Below the pieces are notes generated by a model. That model ran no database searches. It saw only the letters and a list, made by a program, of their open reading frames with translations, and was not told where the DNA came from. Below, in pieces: positions 1 to 7,991 of a stretch of DNA of 64,000 bases. Location: assembly GCA_023653055.1 (NCBI GenBank), contig JAMNXR010000001.1:1-64000 (forward strand), given 5' to 3'. Each line of letters opens with the position of its first letter. The stretch's first letter is position 1. The position numbers and the translations under genes are program-made. The stretch is from Burkholderiaceae bacterium (GTDB lineage Bacteria; Pseudomonadota; Gammaproteobacteria; Burkholderiales; Burkholderiaceae_B).

Positions 1-140
1 AAATGGTGCTGCCAGGCGACAACGTTGGAATGACAGTTAAGCTGCTCGCGCCAATCGCCATGGAAGAAGGTCTGCGTTTTGCAATCCGCGAAGGTGGCCG
101 TACCGTCGGCGCCGGCGTCGTTGCTAAAATCCTGAAGTAA
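1..140 (+). CDS. tuf: Elongation factor Tu, C-terminal fragment
   Basis: This is the last 45 codons of EF-Tu, the GTPase that delivers aminoacyl-tRNA to the ribosome in the cytoplasm. The gene enters from the left edge of the window, so its start is not seen. The visible part is the end of beta-barrel domain 3, with the hallmark stretches [27 protein letters not shown] and a final [11 protein letters not shown] before TAA. Its place just before rpsJ is the usual str-to-S10 junction in proteobacteria, so the genes fusA and rpsG/rpsL probably lie to the left. Only the 5' truncation by the window edge is odd. Confidence 0.97.
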   Translation, partial: MVLPGDNVGMTVKLLAPIAMEEGLRFAIREGGRTVGAGVVAKILK

Positions 141-148
141 TTTGTTTC

Positions 149-172
149 GCTGCGAGCATAGTTGCTCGCAGC
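149..172 (+). terminator. Perfect hairpin between tuf and rpsJ, no U-tract
   Basis: A 10-bp perfect stem (149-158 paired with 163-172) closes a four-base TAGT loop nine bases after the tuf stop codon. No T-run follows, so it is not a standard intrinsic terminator. It could be a 3'-end stabiliser or RNase processing point that partitions tuf and rpsJ mRNA. It lies about 22 bases before the rpsJ start, so it may also affect S10 initiation. Confidence 0.5.
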
Positions 173-194
173 ATATCGCTCTTTGAGAATCGCC

Positions 195-506
195 ATGAAA
201 AATCAAAAAATCCGTATCCGTCTGAAAGCGTTTGACTACAAACTCATCGACCAGTCGGCTGCAGAGATCGTTGATACGGCCAAGCGTACTGGTGCAGTCG
301 TACGTGGACCGGTACCACTGCCAACCCGTATTCGTCGTTATGACGTGTTGCGTTCACCCCACGTGAACAAAACTTCACGCGACCAGTTCGAGATCCGTAC
401 ACATCAGCGCTTGATGGACATTGTTGACCCAACTGATAAAACAGTTGACGCACTGATGCGCCTCGATTTGCCAGCTGGTGTTGACGTAGAAATCGCACTT
501 CAGTAA
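195..506 (+). CDS. rpsJ: 30S ribosomal protein S10
   Basis: S10 is part of the 30S head and, as NusE, also joins the transcription antitermination complex with NusB. The protein is 103 aa, the usual length, and starts [16 protein letters not shown], which fixes the start at 195. An in-frame start 11 codons upstream is rejected because it adds residues no S10 has. The conserved GPVPLPTR segment is present, and the chain ends with [12 protein letters not shown]. It lies 54 bases after tuf, with an intervening hairpin. Unlike the E. coli S10 operon, it is separated from rplC by 225 bases that hold a new promoter, so rpsJ probably belongs mainly to the tuf transcript. Confidence 0.98.
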   Translation: MKNQKIRIRLKAFDYKLIDQSAAEIVDTAKRTGAVVRGPVPLPTRIRRYDVLRSPHVNKTSRDQFEIRTHQRLMDIVDPTDKTVDALMRLDLPAGVDVEIALQ

Positions 507-557
507 ATATTTAAAAATTTAGTCCCGCATGATTGTTGTGTGGCAAGTCAATTCGGC

Positions 558-587
558 TTGCAATGCAGCGATCTTTGGTGCTAGAAT
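558..587 (+). promoter_or_regulatory. Extended -10 sigma70-type promoter for the rplC operon
   Basis: TTGCAA at 558-563 and TAGAAT at 582-587 are separated by 18 bases. A TG one base upstream of the -10 (579-580) makes it an extended -10. This is the best promoter match in the ribosomal region and would start RNA near 594, giving a leader of about 138 bases before rplC. Seen in sequence; activity is inferred. Confidence 0.65.
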
Positions 588-593
588 GCAAGA

Positions 594-731
594 CTTGCCG
601 AAATTTGGCGAGAAAAGTAAGTACTTAATGTGGGAAACACTAAAAGTACTAAATGAGCACCCGAAATATTCGGGTTTTATCAGCCCCGACCAATCGAAGT
701 CGGGTATCGGGTTTTTACCCCGGAGAAAACG
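594..731 (+). promoter_or_regulatory. Structured leader of the rplC operon with three hairpins
   Basis: Three hairpins follow each other. The first pairs AGTACTT 620-626 with AAGTACT 644-650, with a further GTG/CAC pairing inside (630-632 with 638-640). The second is a perfect 6-bp stem, CCCGAA 660-665 with TTCGGG 669-674, followed by TTTTA. The third pairs CCCGAC 685-690 with GTCGGG 699-704 and is followed by a second CGGG-TTTTT motif that ends 15 bases before rplC. In many bacteria the S10 operon leader is bound by L4 for autogenous control. A similar role is possible here, but the fold does not obviously resemble the E. coli leader, so this is inference. Confidence 0.5.
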
Positions 732-1421
732 ATGTCGAAATCGACACCCACGCCTGCCGCACATCGGCTTGGGCTGGTGGGCCGCAAGGTCGGCATGACC
801 CGTATTTTTACGGAAGATGGCGAGTCCATCCCCGTGACAGTACTGGACGTATCGAACAACCGCGTCACCCAGGTAAAGTCACTTGAGTCTGACGGCTATG
901 CCGCCATTCAAGTCGCTTACGGCGCTCGTCGCGCTTCCCGTGTAGCCAAGCCACAAACAGGTCATTACGCCAAAGCTGGTGTAGAGGCCGGTAGTATCCT
1001 CAAAGAATTCCGTCTCGATCCTGCCCGTGCAGCCGAATTCACGCCAGGTAGCGTGGTCGCTGTTGAAAGCATTTTCGAAGCTGGCCAGCAAGTTGACGTG
1101 ACCGGTACCACTATTGGTAAAGGTTTCGCCGGCACCATCAAGCGTCACCACTTCAAATCACAGCGCGCATCGCACGGTAACAGCCGTTCGCACCGCGTGC
1201 CCGGTTCGATTGGTCAGGCGCAAGATCCTGGTCGAATTTTCCCCGGTAAGCGCATGTCAGGTCACCTTGGTGACGACACACGCACCGTGCAAAACCTTGA
1301 CGTCGTCCGTGTTGACGCTGAGCGTGGTCTGCTGATGGTTAAGGGCGCAGTCCCTGGCTATTCTGGCGGAGACATCCTCGTGCGCCCGGCAGTCAAAGCA
1401 CCTGCTAAAAAGGGAGCCTAA
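732..1421 (+). CDS. rplC: 50S ribosomal protein L3
   Basis: L3 binds 23S rRNA domain VI and nucleates large-subunit assembly near the peptidyl-transferase centre. At 229 aa it is about 20 residues longer than E. coli L3. The extra length is a short N-terminal lead-in, STPTPAAHR, typical of Alcaligenaceae, before [13 protein letters not shown], and a C-terminal KAPAKKGA tail. The conserved loop with [20 protein letters not shown], the site of PrmB glutamine methylation in enterics, is intact. The start is supported by CGGAGA at 721-726. It is first in its own transcript, preceded by a promoter and hairpin leader, and is 3 bases from rplD. Confidence 0.98.
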   Translation: MSKSTPTPAAHRLGLVGRKVGMTRIFTEDGESIPVTVLDVSNNRVTQVKSLESDGYAAIQVAYGARRASRVAKPQTGHYAKAGVEAGSILKEFRLDPARAAEFTPGSVVAVESIFEAGQQVDVTGTTIGKGFAGTIKRHHFKSQRASHGNSRSHRVPGSIGQAQDPGRIFPGKRMSGHLGDDTRTVQNLDVVRVDAERGLLMVKGAVPGYSGGDILVRPAVKAPAKKGA

Positions 1422-1424
1422 TCC

Positions 1425-2045
1425 ATGGATATCAAGCTCCTAAATGATCAAGGTCAGTCTTCCGCAACATTTACTGCGCCTGACACAGTGTTTGGTCGTG
1501 ACTTTAATGAAGCGCTTGTTCACCAAATCGTCATTGCCTTTCAGGCAAATGCACGTTCTGGTAACCGTGCTCAAAAAGGTCGCGACGCGGTCCGTCACTC
1601 GACTAAAAAGCCATTCAATCAAAAAGGCACAGGCCGCGCCCGTGCTGGTATGACATCCTCGCCCTTGTGGCGTGGGGGTGGTCGCGCATTTCCTAATTCG
1701 CCTGAAGAAAATTTCAGCCAAAAAGTTAACAAGAAAATGTACCGTGCGGGTCTCCGTTCGATTCTTTCCCAGTTGGCTCGCGAAGATCGTATCTCTATCG
1801 TTGATTCCTTCACACTCGAAGCACCCAAAACAAAACTTGCTGCTGAAAAGCTTAAGTCATTTGGTTTGGAGTCAGTGTTGATTATCACCGACACAGTCGA
1901 TGAAAACCTTTACCTCGCGACGCGCAATTTGCCGCACGTTGCTGTCGTCGAGCCGCGCAATGCCGATCCGCTTTCGTTGATTCACTACAAAAAAGTTTTG
2001 ATCACAAAGCAGGCCATTGCTCAACTCGAGGAGATGCTGGCATGA
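1425..2045 (+). CDS. rplD: 50S ribosomal protein L4
   Basis: L4 lines the nascent-peptide exit tunnel and in many proteobacteria represses its own operon by binding the mRNA leader. The protein has 206 aa, close to the family norm. The tunnel loop with [16 protein letters not shown] is near residues 60-76, and the globular C-terminal part has [16 protein letters not shown]. It starts 3 bases after rplC and its stop overlaps the rplW start by 4 bases, suggesting coupled translation. If the structured leader before rplC is autoregulatory, L4 is the natural candidate ligand; that is inference. Confidence 0.98.
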   Translation: MDIKLLNDQGQSSATFTAPDTVFGRDFNEALVHQIVIAFQANARSGNRAQKGRDAVRHSTKKPFNQKGTGRARAGMTSSPLWRGGGRAFPNSPEENFSQKVNKKMYRAGLRSILSQLAREDRISIVDSFTLEAPKTKLAAEKLKSFGLESVLIITDTVDENLYLATRNLPHVAVVEPRNADPLSLIHYKKVLITKQAIAQLEEMLA

Positions 2046-2338
2046 ACGATCATCGTCTAATGCAAATCATCCTGGCACCAATCGTGACTGAAAAAGCCAC
2101 CTTTGTTGCAGAGAAGAACAATCAGGTCTCATTTCGTGTCATTGCTGATGCAACAAAGCCTGAAATTAAAGCTGCTGTCGAGTTGCTCTTTAAAGTGCAA
2201 GTTGAAGCGGTTCAGGTGTTGAATCGTAAAGGCAAGTCAAAGCGTTTCGGTCGTTTCGTCGGTCGTCGTCGCAACGAGCGTAAGGCCTATGTTTCGCTCA
2301 AAGAAGGTCAAGAAATCAACCTGGCGGAGGTCAACTAA
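2042..2338 (+). CDS. rplW: 50S ribosomal protein L23
   Basis: L23 sits at the tunnel exit and is the docking point for trigger factor and SRP. The 98-aa length is standard. The opening [19 protein letters not shown] and the central basic loop [16 protein letters not shown] (about residues 62-77) are diagnostic. Its ATG overlaps the rplD stop by 4 bases, and the stop codon is followed directly by the rplB ATG with no gap, so rplD-rplW-rplB are likely translated in series. Confidence 0.97.
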   Translation: MNDHRLMQIILAPIVTEKATFVAEKNNQVSFRVIADATKPEIKAAVELLFKVQVEAVQVLNRKGKSKRFGRFVGRRRNERKAYVSLKEGQEINLAEVN

Positions 2339-3166
2339 ATGGCTCTCTTAAAAGTTAAGCCAACCTCCCCTGGCCGTCGTGGCATGCTTAAGGTGGTCAC
2401 ACCTAATCTGCACAAAGGCGAGCCATTTGCAGCGTTGCTCGAAAAGAAAATCCGTGGATCTGGCCGTAATAACAACGGTCACATCACAATTCGCCACCGT
2501 GGTGGTGGTCACAAGCAGCATTACCGCCTTGTTGATTTCCGTCGTAACAAAGACGGTATTCCAGCAAAGGTAGAGCGCTTGGAATATGACCCTAACCGCA
2601 CTGCACACATTGCTTTGCTTTGTTATGCAGACGGAGAGCGTCGTTACATTATTGCTCCTCGTGGTCTTGAGGTAGGTGCTACGTTGTTGTCGGGTATCGA
2701 AGCCCCCATCCGCGCAGGAAACACTTTACCTATTCGCAATATCCCGGTGGGTACAACCATTCACTGCATCGAAATGTTGCCTGGTAAAGGTGCCCAAATG
2801 GCACGCTCTGCTGGTGCTTCGGCAGTTCTTTTGGCTCGCGAAGGCACTTACGCTCAGGTTCGCCTGCGCTCAGGTGAAGTACGCCGCGTGCACATCGAAT
2901 GTCGTGCAACGATTGGTGAAGTTGGCAACGAAGAGCATAGCTTGCGCCAAATCGGTAAAGCGGGTGCGGTTCGTTGGCGCGGTATTCGTCCCACGGTACG
3001 TGGTGTCGCAATGAACCCGGTTGATCACCCACACGGTGGTGGTGAAGGTCGTACCGGAGAAGGCGGCGAGCCACGCAGTCCATGGGGTACCCCAGCTAAG
3101 GGTTACAAGACTCGTAGCAACAAGCGGACGGACAATATGATCGTCCAGCGCCGCAAGCGTAAATAA
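2339..3166 (+). CDS. rplB: 50S ribosomal protein L2
   Basis: L2 is one of the most conserved large-subunit proteins and is needed for subunit joining and peptidyl-transferase activity. It has 275 aa, as expected. The family signature [16 protein letters not shown], including the functionally important histidine, lies near residues 224-239. The basic C-terminus ends [10 protein letters not shown]. It begins immediately after the rplW stop and is followed after 11 bases by rpsS. Nothing is unusual. Confidence 0.98.
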   Translation: MALLKVKPTSPGRRGMLKVVTPNLHKGEPFAALLEKKIRGSGRNNNGHITIRHRGGGHKQHYRLVDFRRNKDGIPAKVERLEYDPNRTAHIALLCYADGERRYIIAPRGLEVGATLLSGIEAPIRAGNTLPIRNIPVGTTIHCIEMLPGKGAQMARSAGASAVLLAREGTYAQVRLRSGEVRRVHIECRATIGEVGNEEHSLRQIGKAGAVRWRGIRPTVRGVAMNPVDHPHGGGEGRTGEGGEPRSPWGTPAKGYKTRSNKRTDNMIVQRRKRK

Positions 3167-3177
3167 GAGGGCGAATC

Positions 3178-3453
3178 ATGTCACGTTCAGTCAAGAAAGG
3201 CCCATTCGTCGATGCACACCTGATCAAAAAGGTCGAGGTTGCTATCGCCGAAAAGGGCAAGAAACCGATCAAAACTTGGTCACGTCGTTCAACGATCCTC
3301 CCAGACTTTATCGGTCTGACGATTGCTGTTCATAACGGTCGCCAGCACGTTCCCGTTTATATCAACGAGAACATGGTTGGACATAAACTCGGTGAGTTTG
3401 CGCTGACTCGTACCTTTAAAGGGCACGCTGCAGACAAAAAGGCCAAGAGGTAA
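3178..3453 (+). CDS. rpsS: 30S ribosomal protein S19
   Basis: S19 is a 30S head protein that pairs with S13 near the A-site tRNA and bridges to the 50S subunit. It is 91 aa long, with the opening [18 protein letters not shown] and the motif [21 protein letters not shown] in the middle. The C-terminal part, [15 protein letters not shown], is also standard. It sits 11 bases after rplB and 3 bases before rplV; AGAGGG before the ATG serves as a ribosome binding site. Confidence 0.97.
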   Translation: MSRSVKKGPFVDAHLIKKVEVAIAEKGKKPIKTWSRRSTILPDFIGLTIAVHNGRQHVPVYINENMVGHKLGEFALTRTFKGHAADKKAKR

Positions 3454-3456
3454 TCC

Positions 3457-3786
3457 ATGGAAACTCAAGCCATTATCCGTGGGGTGCATATCTCTGCCCA
3501 GAAAACAAGACTCGTTGCGGATCTTATCCGTGGCAAGTCTGTTGCTCAGGCATTGAACATCCTGACCTTCACAAATAAGAAGGCCGCCGGCATCTTGAAG
3601 AAAGCTGTTGAATCAGCAATCGCCAATGCCGAGCACAACGACGGTGCAGATATCGACGAACTCAAAGTCACCACGATTTTTGTGGACAAGGCTGAGTCGA
3701 TGAAGCGCTTTTCCGCACGAGCCAAAGGGCGCGGTAACCAGATTGAAAAGCAGACCTGCCACATTACTGTGAAGGTCGGAGCCTAA
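3457..3786 (+). CDS. rplV: 50S ribosomal protein L22
   Basis: L22 has a globular domain on the 50S surface and a beta-hairpin that forms, with L4, the tunnel constriction; changes in this hairpin give macrolide resistance in other bacteria. The 109-aa protein shows the standard [27 protein letters not shown] start and the hairpin segment around [19 protein letters not shown] (residues 80-100). No insertion or deletion is seen in the hairpin. It is 3 bases after rpsS and 9 bases before rpsC. Confidence 0.97.
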   Translation: METQAIIRGVHISAQKTRLVADLIRGKSVAQALNILTFTNKKAAGILKKAVESAIANAEHNDGADIDELKVTTIFVDKAESMKRFSARAKGRGNQIEKQTCHITVKVGA

Positions 3787-3795
3787 GGAGTCACG

Positions 3796-4593
3796 ATGGG
3801 TCAGAAAATTCACCCGATTGGGTTCCGCCTTGCGGTTACACGTAATTGGGGCTCGAAGTGGTACGCAGACGACAAAGACTTCAGTGGCATGCTTGCCTCT
3901 GACATTCGTGTCCGTGAGTACCTGAAAAAGAAACTCAAAAGCGCATCAGTTGGACGCGTGGTCATTGAGCGTCCTGCTAAAAACGCACGCATTACGATTT
4001 ACTCTGCACGTCCAGGAGTTGTAATCGGTAAGCGCGGCGAGGACATCGAAGGTCTAAAGTCTGATTTGCAGCGTTTGATGGGCGTGCCTGTTCACGTCAA
4101 CATCGAAGAGATTCGCAAGCCAGAAACCGATGCTCAGTTGATTGCGGATTCTATTTCGCAACAGCTTGAAAAGCGGATTATGTTTCGTCGCGCTATGAAG
4201 CGTTCCATGCAAAATGCTATGCGTCTGGGTGCTTTAGGCATCAAGATCATGAGTGCTGGTCGTCTGAATGGTATCGAGATTGCACGTACGGAATGGTATC
4301 GCGAAGGTCGCGTTCCCCTTCATACGTTGCGTGCAAATATTGATTACGGTACTTCTGAAGCCCATACCACTTACGGTGTGATTGGCATCAAAGTCTGGGT
4401 CTATAAAGGCGACATGTTGCCAAACGGCGAAATGCCTGTTGAAACCGCTGCGCCCCGCGAAGAAGAGCGTCGCCCACGTCGTGCCCCTCGTGCTGACAAG
4501 CCCGAAGGCGGTCGTCCGGCAGCTCGTCCCGCTGGACGTGGTCGTGCACCGCGCAAGGCTGATGCCGCTGCGCCTGCGCCCGAAGGAGAATAA
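3796..4593 (+). CDS. rpsC: 30S ribosomal protein S3 with basic C-terminal tail
   Basis: S3 forms part of the mRNA entry tunnel and helicase activity of the 30S subunit. It shows the [11 protein letters not shown] start, the KH domain with [14 protein letters not shown] near residues 75-88, and the C-terminal domain ending in [12 protein letters not shown]. The chain is 265 aa against about 233 in E. coli. The excess is a low-complexity tail of about 45 residues rich in Arg, Pro and Ala (from about residue 218), starting [17 protein letters not shown]. Tails of this kind occur in other betaproteobacterial S3 proteins. Start supported by AAGGAG at 3785-3790. Confidence 0.98.
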   Translation: MGQKIHPIGFRLAVTRNWGSKWYADDKDFSGMLASDIRVREYLKKKLKSASVGRVVIERPAKNARITIYSARPGVVIGKRGEDIEGLKSDLQRLMGVPVHVNIEEIRKPETDAQLIADSISQQLEKRIMFRRAMKRSMQNAMRLGALGIKIMSAGRLNGIEIARTEWYREGRVPLHTLRANIDYGTSEAHTTYGVIGIKVWVYKGDMLPNGEMPVETAAPREEERRPRRAPRADKPEGGRPAARPAGRGRAPRKADAAAPAPEGE

Positions 4594-4595
4594 GC

Positions 4596-5012
4596 ATGCT
4601 GCAACCAGCACGCAGGAAATATCGCAAAGAGCAAAAAGGCCGTAATACTGGTCTCGCTACACGCGGCGCTAACGTTTCATTTGGCGAATTTGGTTTGAAG
4701 GCCACAGGTCGTGGTCGTCTGACAGCTCGCCAGATTGAATCTGCACGTCGTGCGATCAATCGTCACATCAAGCGTGGCGGACGTATTTGGATCCGTATCT
4801 TCCCCGATAAGCCAATTTCACAGAAACCGGCTGAAGTTCGGATGGGTAACGGTAAAGGTAATCCAGAGTATTGGGTCGCTGAAATCCAGCCAGGCAAAGT
4901 GCTGTACGAAATGGAAGGTGTAAGTGAAGAAATTGCACGTGAGGCGTTCCGCCTTGCAGCGGCTAAGCTTCCAATCGCCACAACATTCGTCGCGCGTCAC
5001 CTCGGTAGTTAA
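4596..5012 (+). CDS. rplP: 50S ribosomal protein L16
   Basis: L16 organises the A-site architecture of the 50S subunit and contacts tRNA. The 138-aa protein opens [17 protein letters not shown], the expected start. It carries the [19 protein letters not shown] segment near residues 58-76 and the signature [13 protein letters not shown] after it. It begins 2 bases after the rpsC stop, with the GAAGGAG Shine-Dalgarno sequence inside the end of rpsC, so translation is likely coupled. Confidence 0.98.
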   Translation: MLQPARRKYRKEQKGRNTGLATRGANVSFGEFGLKATGRGRLTARQIESARRAINRHIKRGGRIWIRIFPDKPISQKPAEVRMGNGKGNPEYWVAEIQPGKVLYEMEGVSEEIAREAFRLAAAKLPIATTFVARHLGS

Positions 5013-5021
5013 GGAATCGAT

Positions 5022-5213
5022 ATGAAAGCAAGCGAACTTCGTGCAAAAACAGCCGCCGAGCTCGGCCAAGAGCTTGAAAGCCTGTTGAAAGCCCAATTTG
5101 GTCTGCGTATGCAGCGGGCTACTCAGCAACTCACCAACCATACTCAGATCAGTAAAGTTCGTCGCGACATCGCTCGCGTTCGCACCTTGATGACTGAGAA
5201 GGCGGGATCATAA
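5022..5213 (+). CDS. rpmC: 50S ribosomal protein L29
   Basis: L29 is a small helical protein near the tunnel exit beside L23. It has 63 aa, typical of the family. It starts [19 protein letters not shown] and ends with the conserved [12 protein letters not shown] helix. It lies 9 bases after rplP and 1 base before rpsQ, as in other proteobacterial S10 operons. Confidence 0.96.
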   Translation: MKASELRAKTAAELGQELESLLKAQFGLRMQRATQQLTNHTQISKVRRDIARVRTLMTEKAGS

Positions 5214-5214
5214 T

Positions 5215-5493
5215 ATGACTACAGCTCAAACCACAAAACCCAAGCGTCAGCGTACGCTGGTTGGTAAAGTCGTCAGCAACAAGATGGATAAAACCATTGT
5301 CGTGTTGGTGGAGCGTCGTGTTAAGCATCCTATGCTTGGCAAGATCATTATGCGCTCTGCTAAATACAAAGCACATGATGAAACCAATCAGTACAACGAA
5401 GGTGACACTGTAGAAATCGCAGAAGGTCGTCCAATTTCACGTTCCAAATCTTGGACCGCAACGAAATTGATCGAAGCTGCTCGCGTGATCTAA
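5215..5493 (+). CDS. rpsQ: 30S ribosomal protein S17
   Basis: S17 is a primary 16S rRNA binder in the 30S body. The 92-aa protein has the OB-fold motif [20 protein letters not shown] near residues 14-33 and [18 protein letters not shown] near the C-terminus. It is the last gene of this S10 block. A strong intrinsic terminator follows 18 bases after its stop, and the next sense ribosomal gene, rplN, is 1.79 kb away beyond an antisense dehydrogenase. In E. coli the S10 and spc operons are nearly adjacent at this point. Confidence 0.97.
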   Translation: MTTAQTTKPKRQRTLVGKVVSNKMDKTIVVLVERRVKHPMLGKIIMRSAKYKAHDETNQYNEGDTVEIAEGRPISRSKSWTATKLIEAARVI

Positions 5494-5511
5494 AGATCGT
5501 CAGACAGAAGT

Positions 5512-5544
5512 AAAAAACGCGCCATTTAAACGGCGCGTTTTTTT
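5512..5544. terminator. Bidirectional intrinsic terminator after rpsQ
   Basis: A-run, CGCGCC (5518-5523), 8-base loop, GGCGCG (5532-5537) and T7 form a textbook Rho-independent terminator. The A-run on the other side makes it work in either orientation, so it can end the rpsQ transcript and also block read-through from the antisense dehydrogenase gene. Confidence 0.9.
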
Positions 5545-5545
5545 A

Positions 5546-5567
5546 TGCACGCCAGAAATGGCGTGCA
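5546..5567. repeat. Second perfect hairpin downstream of the rpsQ terminator
   Basis: TGCACGCC (5546-5553) pairs perfectly with GGCGTGCA (5560-5567) around a six-base loop. It starts one base after the T-tract of the preceding terminator and ends 9 bases before the stop codon of the antisense dehydrogenase. No T-run follows on either strand. It may be a 3'-end block for the dehydrogenase mRNA or a scar of the rearrangement. Confidence 0.6.
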
Positions 5568-5576
5568 ATCATGGCA

Positions 5577-7004
5577 TTAAATATGTGTCACAAACTTTGT
5601 AACTAGATAGCCATCAAACGTTTCTGACCCACCTTCGCTTCCAATACCGCTGTCCTTAATGCCGCCAAATGGGGTTTCAGGAAGCGCGCTACCAAAATGA
5701 TTAATGTTAACCATGCCGGCTTCAATCGAATTTGAAATCTTGGTGGCTGTCTGAAGTGAGTTAGTGAAAATGTAAGATGACAAGCCGAAAGGCAGACTAT
5801 TTGCGCGTGTAATGACCTCATCGATGTTGTCGAAAGGCACGACAGGAGCGATTGGACCGAAGGGTTCCTCAGTCATCAGCATGGCGTCATCCTTAAGGCC
5901 CGTGATCACCGTTGGTGGGAAAAAGAAACCCTTGCCACTCATCGCATCACCACCAATCTCGATCGTTGCGCCACGTTTCCGAGCATCTTCAACAAATCTT
6001 GCAATAGCAGGTACTCTGCGCTCATGTGCGAGAGGACCCATTTCTACGCCCTCATCAAGACCATTGCCAATTTTGACTTGTTTGAGAACATCTAGAAATT
6101 TTGCAAGGAATTTGTCATAGACTTTCTTTTGGACATAAAAACGTGTGGGTGAAACACAAACTTGACCTGCGTTTCTAACCTTAAATTTTGCAAGCATGGT
6201 CGCGGCACGCTCAACATCTGCATCATCAAACACAATGACGGGTGAATGACCACCAAGCTCCATCGTGACGCGTTTCATATGCGCACCAGCTAACGCCGCC
6301 AACTGTTTGCCAACAGGCACAGACCCAGTGAAGGAAACTTTACGACTGATTGGTGAGCGGATAAGGTAGTCCGAGACTTTGGCAGGTTCACCCCAAACCA
6401 GGCTCAACACGCCAGGGGGTAAGCCCGCATCGTGGAACATTTGTGCGATAGCCATGACTGCGCTAGGAGAGTCTTCTGGGCCCTTGAGAATAACGGTACA
6501 GCCAGCGCCAATCGCTGCACAAATTTTACGGATAGCCTGGTTGTAAGGAAAGTTCCAAGGCGTAAACGCAACACAAACACCGATAGGTTCTTTGAGAACA
6601 AGTTGACGTACATCCGCATTACGAGGCAATACGACGCGACCATAGATACGGCGGCATTCCTCGGCATGCCAATCGCAGTGGTCGGCACAACCAACAACTT
6701 CACCAAGAGCTTCAGCGAGAGGCTTACCTTGATCAAGCGTCATATTCCGTGCAATTTCCTGGGCACGATCACGTGTCAGTTGACCCACTTTACGTAAAAT
6801 TGCTGAGCGATCCATTGGAGAAGACTTTTTCCAACTGGCAAACGCAGTTTCTGCAGACTGAAGCGCCATATCAAGATCCGCTTGTGTCGCATGCGGTAAT
6901 TGGCCAAGCACCTCAAGGGTAGCGGGATTGACGATGTCCTGGGAATGGCGACCTTCGCCAGAAATGAACTCACCGTTGATATAAAGAGTTTGCTTTGGGT
7001 ACAT
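5577..7004 (-). CDS. NAD(P)-dependent aldehyde dehydrogenase, succinate-semialdehyde dehydrogenase-like
   Basis: A 475-aa member of the aldehyde dehydrogenase superfamily, most like the succinate-semialdehyde/glutarate-semialdehyde (GabD-type) branch. It would oxidise an aldehyde to the acid in the cytoplasm. Visible features are FTPWNFP with Asn151, the Rossmann segment FTGSVPVGK (225-233), the general base Glu249 in MELGGHSP, the catalytic Cys283 in GQVCVSPTRF, and a C-terminal EEPFGPI/PFGGIKDSG segment. It is transcribed against the ribosomal genes and sits exactly between rpsQ and rplN, which is not its usual place. The ATG at 7004 follows a GGAA ribosome-binding site. The true substrate is not determined by sequence; no gabT or regulator lies next to it. 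Confidence 0.9.
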   Translation of the reverse strand: MYPKQTLYINGEFISGEGRHSQDIVNPATLEVLGQLPHATQADLDMALQSAETAFASWKKSSPMDRSAILRKVGQLTRDRAQEIARNMTLDQGKPLAEALGEVVGCADHCDWHAEECRRIYGRVVLPRNADVRQLVLKEPIGVCVAFTPWNFPYNQAIRKICAAIGAGCTVILKGPEDSPSAVMAIAQMFHDAGLPPGVLSLVWGEPAKVSDYLIRSPISRKVSFTGSVPVGKQLAALAGAHMKRVTMELGGHSPVIVFDDADVERAATMLAKFKVRNAGQVCVSPTRFYVQKKVYDKFLAKFLDVLKQVKIGNGLDEGVEMGPLAHERRVPAIARFVEDARKRGATIEIGGDAMSGKGFFFPPTVITGLKDDAMLMTEEPFGPIAPVVPFDNIDEVITRANSLPFGLSSYIFTNSLQTATKISNSIEAGMVNINHFGSALPETPFGGIKDSGIGSEGGSETFDGYLVTKFVTHI

Positions 7005-7279
7005 TGAGGTTCCAATACAACAAAAAGTGGGCTAAAGCGCTAAACAGATAATATGACATAAAGAAATGCACTTGCATAAAAAAAATTACTACGATATACT
7101 ACAAAACTTCCCGCAATTTGTGTGCCGTTTATAAAACTAACGAAGCACAAAGAGTGTGGAAATAATTAGCAGATTTCAACCCAGGGTGCCCTGTGGCATC
7201 TAACGGGACCAAAACTGACTGATTTGACTGAAAGCAAAATGCTGACAGAATTTTTGGTTAAGTTGGAACAGGAAAAATC
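7005..7279. promoter_or_regulatory. Divergent control region between the dehydrogenase and rplN
   Basis: This 275-base gap must hold promoters for both flanking genes. It contains an A8 tract near 7078-7085, a direct repeat ACTAC-N5-ACTAC (7088-7102), and an inverted repeat TGCC-CTGT-GGCA at 7187-7198 that overlaps a CAGGG/CCCTG palindrome. The inverted repeats are candidate operator or hairpin elements; no known regulator consensus is recognised. No ORF is seen. Confidence 0.45.
7224..7252 (+). promoter_or_regulatory. Candidate sigma70 promoter of the spc operon (rplN)
   Basis: TTGACT at 7224-7229 is followed 16-17 bases later by CAGAATT (7246-7252), which contains a weak -10. It lies 28 bases before the rplN start. 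A promoter is needed here because the rpsQ terminator and antisense gene cut the spc genes off from the S10 transcript. The -35 is good and the -10 is poor. Confidence 0.45.
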
Positions 7280-7648
7280 ATGATCCAAATGCAGACCACG
7301 CTAGACGTGGCCGATAACACTGGTGCACGTTCCGTTATGTGTATCAAGGTGCTCGGCGGCTCAAAGCGCCGCTATGCCGCTATCGGCGATGTTATCAAGG
7401 TTACCGTCAAAGATGCAGCCCCACGTGGCCGCGTCAAGAAAGGTGAAATTTACAACGCTGTTGTCGTTCGTACGGCGCATGGCGTTCGTCGTAAAGACGG
7501 TTCACGTATTCGCTTCGGTGGCAACGCTGCCGTTTTGCTCAACGCCAAGCTCGAGCCCATTGGCACACGTATTTTTGGACCCGTAACGCGCGAATTGCGT
7601 GGCGAAAAGTTCATGAAGATCGTGTCCTTGGCGCCCGAAGTGCTGTAA
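7280..7648 (+). CDS. rplN: 50S ribosomal protein L14
   Basis: L14 is a core 50S interface protein that contacts 16S helix 14 and is the docking site of the silencing factor RsfS. It has 122 aa, the standard length, starting [17 protein letters not shown] and ending [11 protein letters not shown]. It is the first gene of the spc block here, with AGGAAAA upstream of the ATG. It is followed after 10 bases by rplX. Confidence 0.98.
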   Translation: MIQMQTTLDVADNTGARSVMCIKVLGGSKRRYAAIGDVIKVTVKDAAPRGRVKKGEIYNAVVVRTAHGVRRKDGSRIRFGGNAAVLLNAKLEPIGTRIFGPVTRELRGEKFMKIVSLAPEVL

Positions 7649-7658
7649 GGAGCCGTAA

Positions 7659-7979
7659 ATGAACAAAATCCGTAAAGGCGACGAAGTCGTCGTGCTGACA
7701 GGACGTGACAAAAAGCGTCGCGGCACAGTGCTGGCCCGTATTGACGAAGACCATGTATTGGTTGAAGGCATCAATATGGTCAAAAAGCACGTCAAGCCAA
7801 ATCCGATGCAAGGCACAACAGGCGGCATTATCGAAAAGACAATGCCTATCCATATTTCGAACATTGCGCTCTTCAATCCCGCCACCGGTAAAGGTGATCG
7901 CGTTGGATTCAAAGAAGTAGACGGTCGCAACGTGCGTATTTTTCGTTCCAGCGGCGAGACCGTTGGCGCGAAAGCTTAA
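7659..7979 (+). CDS. rplX: 50S ribosomal protein L24
   Basis: L24 is an early assembly initiator that binds the 5' region of 23S rRNA. The 106-aa protein contains the KOW motif near residues 4-31 ([17 protein letters not shown]) and the segment [15 protein letters not shown]. It lies 10 bases after rplN, with AAGGAG before the start, and 12 bases before rplE. Confidence 0.97.
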   Translation: MNKIRKGDEVVVLTGRDKKRRGTVLARIDEDHVLVEGINMVKKHVKPNPMQGTTGGIIEKTMPIHISNIALFNPATGKGDRVGFKEVDGRNVRIFRSSGETVGAKA

Positions 7980-7991
7980 GGGGCGAATAAA

